This document shows positions 33,808-35,218 of a DNA stretch of 35,218 nt, one piece after another; within the stretch, counting starts at the first letter, position 1, and each line of letters starts with the position of its first letter. The notes below the pieces were generated by a model. It had not been told where the DNA came from and did not search any database. It saw nothing but the letters and a program-made list of their open reading frames with translations. Source of the DNA: Blastocatellia bacterium (GTDB taxonomy: Bacteria; Acidobacteriota; Blastocatellia; HR10); NCBI GenBank assembly GCA_035573895.1, contig DATLZR010000080.1, positions 1 to 35,218 on the forward strand. The letters are read 5' to 3'. Both the position numbers and the translations under genes were made by a program.

Positions 33808-35218
33808 TTAAAATGCCAGGCGAATTCGGAACTGGACCTGACGGGGCAGCGTCATCGTCGTCGTCGTGCGACCGAAGGCCGTCGAAGTGATGCTGATCGG
33901 AACGACGCTGAACGTTCCCCCCGTCGGAACTTCAAAGATCGGATGGTTGAAGGCATTGACGAACTCGGTGCGAAATTCCATGCGCAGTTTCTCTCCCACC
34001 AACGGCAGGGCCTTGGCCACCGAGAGATCGGCGGTCACAAAGTTCGGACCGTAGAGATAGACGAAACTGCCGAACTGCCCCGGCGTGGTCGGCGGCAGGA
34101 GGAAGGCGGGATTGGCTCTGCCATCGCTCCCCACCACTTTCGGATCGAGGAAGAAGACGTCGGGCCGACCCGACGGCTTAAAAACGCCAACCATCTTCTG
34201 GAGATCGGAGGAGGTCACGCCGTTGAGGACCACGCCGGCGTCTTCCTGGTTGACCGTGTTCCGACCGCTGCTGAGTTTGAAGGGAAGGCCCGTCTGCCAG
34301 CGAACGATCCAGCCGACCACCCAGTTGCTGATCACTTTGTTGGCGACGGAACTGGTGGAGGCAAATCGCCGTCCCGGTCCGAAGGGAAGCTCATAGGTGC
34401 CGAACGCCTGGAAGACATGCCGGATGTCGAACGGCGACGGTCCCCGATCCAATCGCCGATTTCGCAGCGTTGCGAAATTGCTCGCATTGTCCACATTCTT
34501 GTTATACCGATCCGTGAGCGCATGACCCCAGGAGTAATTGAGATTGAAGGTCAATCCCCGCGAGAATCGGTGCCGCAACTCGACCTGAAGTCCGTTGTAG
34601 CTGGAGAAGGAGTTGTCGCTGAGCAGTCGCGCCGTCCCGACAAAGGGATTGAGTCGGAAAAAGTTGACCGGAAATTGTCCTGCTGAGGTGAAACCGAGAC
34701 GGGCGCAGGGTTCAAATGCGCTCCCGACGAGACGACAGAAATAGGTCGAGTTAGACGAAAGAATGTTGGCCAGTGCTCCCGCCTGTCCCGTTTGCAGCAA
34801 CGTGATGAAATTGCTGTTGCTGAATCCCTGACTCGGGGGCAGGCCGGCAAAGGCGGCTTCAAAGATGCGGAGCGGGACCTGGCCGGGAAGCCCGACATTG
34901 GCGAAGCTGTTCTGTCCGTTGGCCCGGCTGATGGCGAGATTATTCTGCGCCGCCAGGAATTCGCGGAGGAAGCCGTTTTCGTAGATATTCACCTCGTTGA
35001 TGTTGAACGTGTGCCAGAGGCGAACGCCCCGATTCCCGACATAACGAATCTCCAGCACCGTCCCCGACATCAGCTCGCGTTGCAGGCTCACCGTCCAGGA
35101 CTGAACGTAGGGCGCACGGATGTTCGGATCAATCGTCGAGATCGTCGTGTTGGTGAAGGCGAAGCTGGCCAGCGGCAGCGGAAAACTGAAGCTGGCGGGG
35201 AAAAACCGAAACGGCGGT
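33808..35218 (-). CDS. Oar-like TonB-dependent outer-membrane protein, C-terminal part
   Basis: The visible 470 residues are the C-terminal part of a large outer-membrane beta-barrel; the frame stays open to the window edge, so the 5' end is missing. The segment D-P-N-I-R-A-P-Y-V-Q-S-W followed by Q-R-E-L and Y-V-G-N-R-G is the hallmark of the Oar/CarA-type receptors that abound in Acidobacteriota. Further barrel strands follow (N-L-N-Y-S-W-G-H-A, W-V-V-G-W), and the protein ends in an aromatic residue, Q-F-R-I-R-L-A-F, as outer-membrane barrels usually do. Its ligand is unknown; uptake of peptides or oligosaccharides would fit the downstream genes, but this is inference. It is 291 bp upstream of the amidohydrolase on the same strand. 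Confidence 0.85.
   Translation of the reverse strand, partial: PPFRFFPASFSFPLPLASFAFTNTTISTIDPNIRAPYVQSWTVSLQRELMSGTVLEIRYVGNRGVRLWHTFNINEVNIYENGFLREFLAAQNNLAISRANGQNSFANVGLPGQVPLRIFEAAFAGLPPSQGFSNSNFITLLQTGQAGALANILSSNSTYFCRLVGSAFEPCARLGFTSAGQFPVNFFRLNPFVGTARLLSDNSFSSYNGLQVELRHRFSRGLTFNLNYSWGHALTDRYNKNVDNASNFATLRNRRLDRGPSPFDIRHVFQAFGTYELPFGPGRRFASTSSVANKVISNWVVGWIVRWQTGLPFKLSSGRNTVNQEDAGVVLNGVTSSDLQKMVGVFKPSGRPDVFFLDPKVVGSDGRANPAFLLPPTTPGQFGSFVYLYGPNFVTADLSVAKALPLVGEKLRMEFRTEFVNAFNHPIFEVPTGGTFSVVPISITSTAFGRTTTTMTLPRQVQFRIRLAF

Overview
The window reads as an Acidobacteriota chromosome segment, possibly a Blastocatellia-like lineage. It is moderately GC-rich and carries the C-terminal part of an Oar/CarA-like TonB-type outer-membrane protein at its right edge. 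It also carries several secreted peptidases and glycosidases with Sec or Tat signals, a style common in that phylum. The assignment is an inference from protein style; there is no rRNA or other marker here. I found 23 protein-coding genes (one truncated by the window end) and no tRNA, rRNA, CRISPR array or insertion sequence.

Left part (1-5.6 kb). The first ~1.1 kb has no gene I can support. It contains a dense mosaic of short perfect hairpins, including a 94-bp module present twice. Then come a phosphate module (DUF47/PhoU-like protein plus PiT transporter) and a divergent PII-type signal protein, preceded by a sigma-54-like promoter and a 16-bp perfect palindrome. A minus-strand pair follows: 3-hydroxyacyl-CoA dehydrogenase and enoyl-CoA hydratase.

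Middle (5.6-19 kb). A sulfotransferase lies next to a palindrome-rich intergenic region. A LysR regulator is divergent from a complete leuA-leuC-leuD-leuB cluster, and the space between them holds two good sigma-70 promoters and a shared LysR-type box. Downstream are a membrane pyrophosphatase with the lysine typical of K+-independent proton pumps, a CDGSH iron-sulfur protein, an acyl-CoA dehydrogenase (minus strand) and an unusually long prepilin peptidase (minus strand).

Right part (19-35 kb). This is all on the minus strand. In transcription order it holds the 3' part of an Oar-like outer-membrane protein gene, then a peptide-handling group (amidohydrolase, M24 peptidase, APC amino-acid permease, DUF885 metallopeptidase-like protein), then three exported carbohydrate-active proteins (an unassigned two-domain TIM-barrel protein, a DUF5695-like six-hairpin-type protein, a GH31 glycosidase). 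The last three form the most interesting unit: a compact exported glycan-degradation cassette in which two of the three enzymes belong to no family I can name with confidence. Functions are inferred from recognised motifs and family resemblance; no database search was possible.
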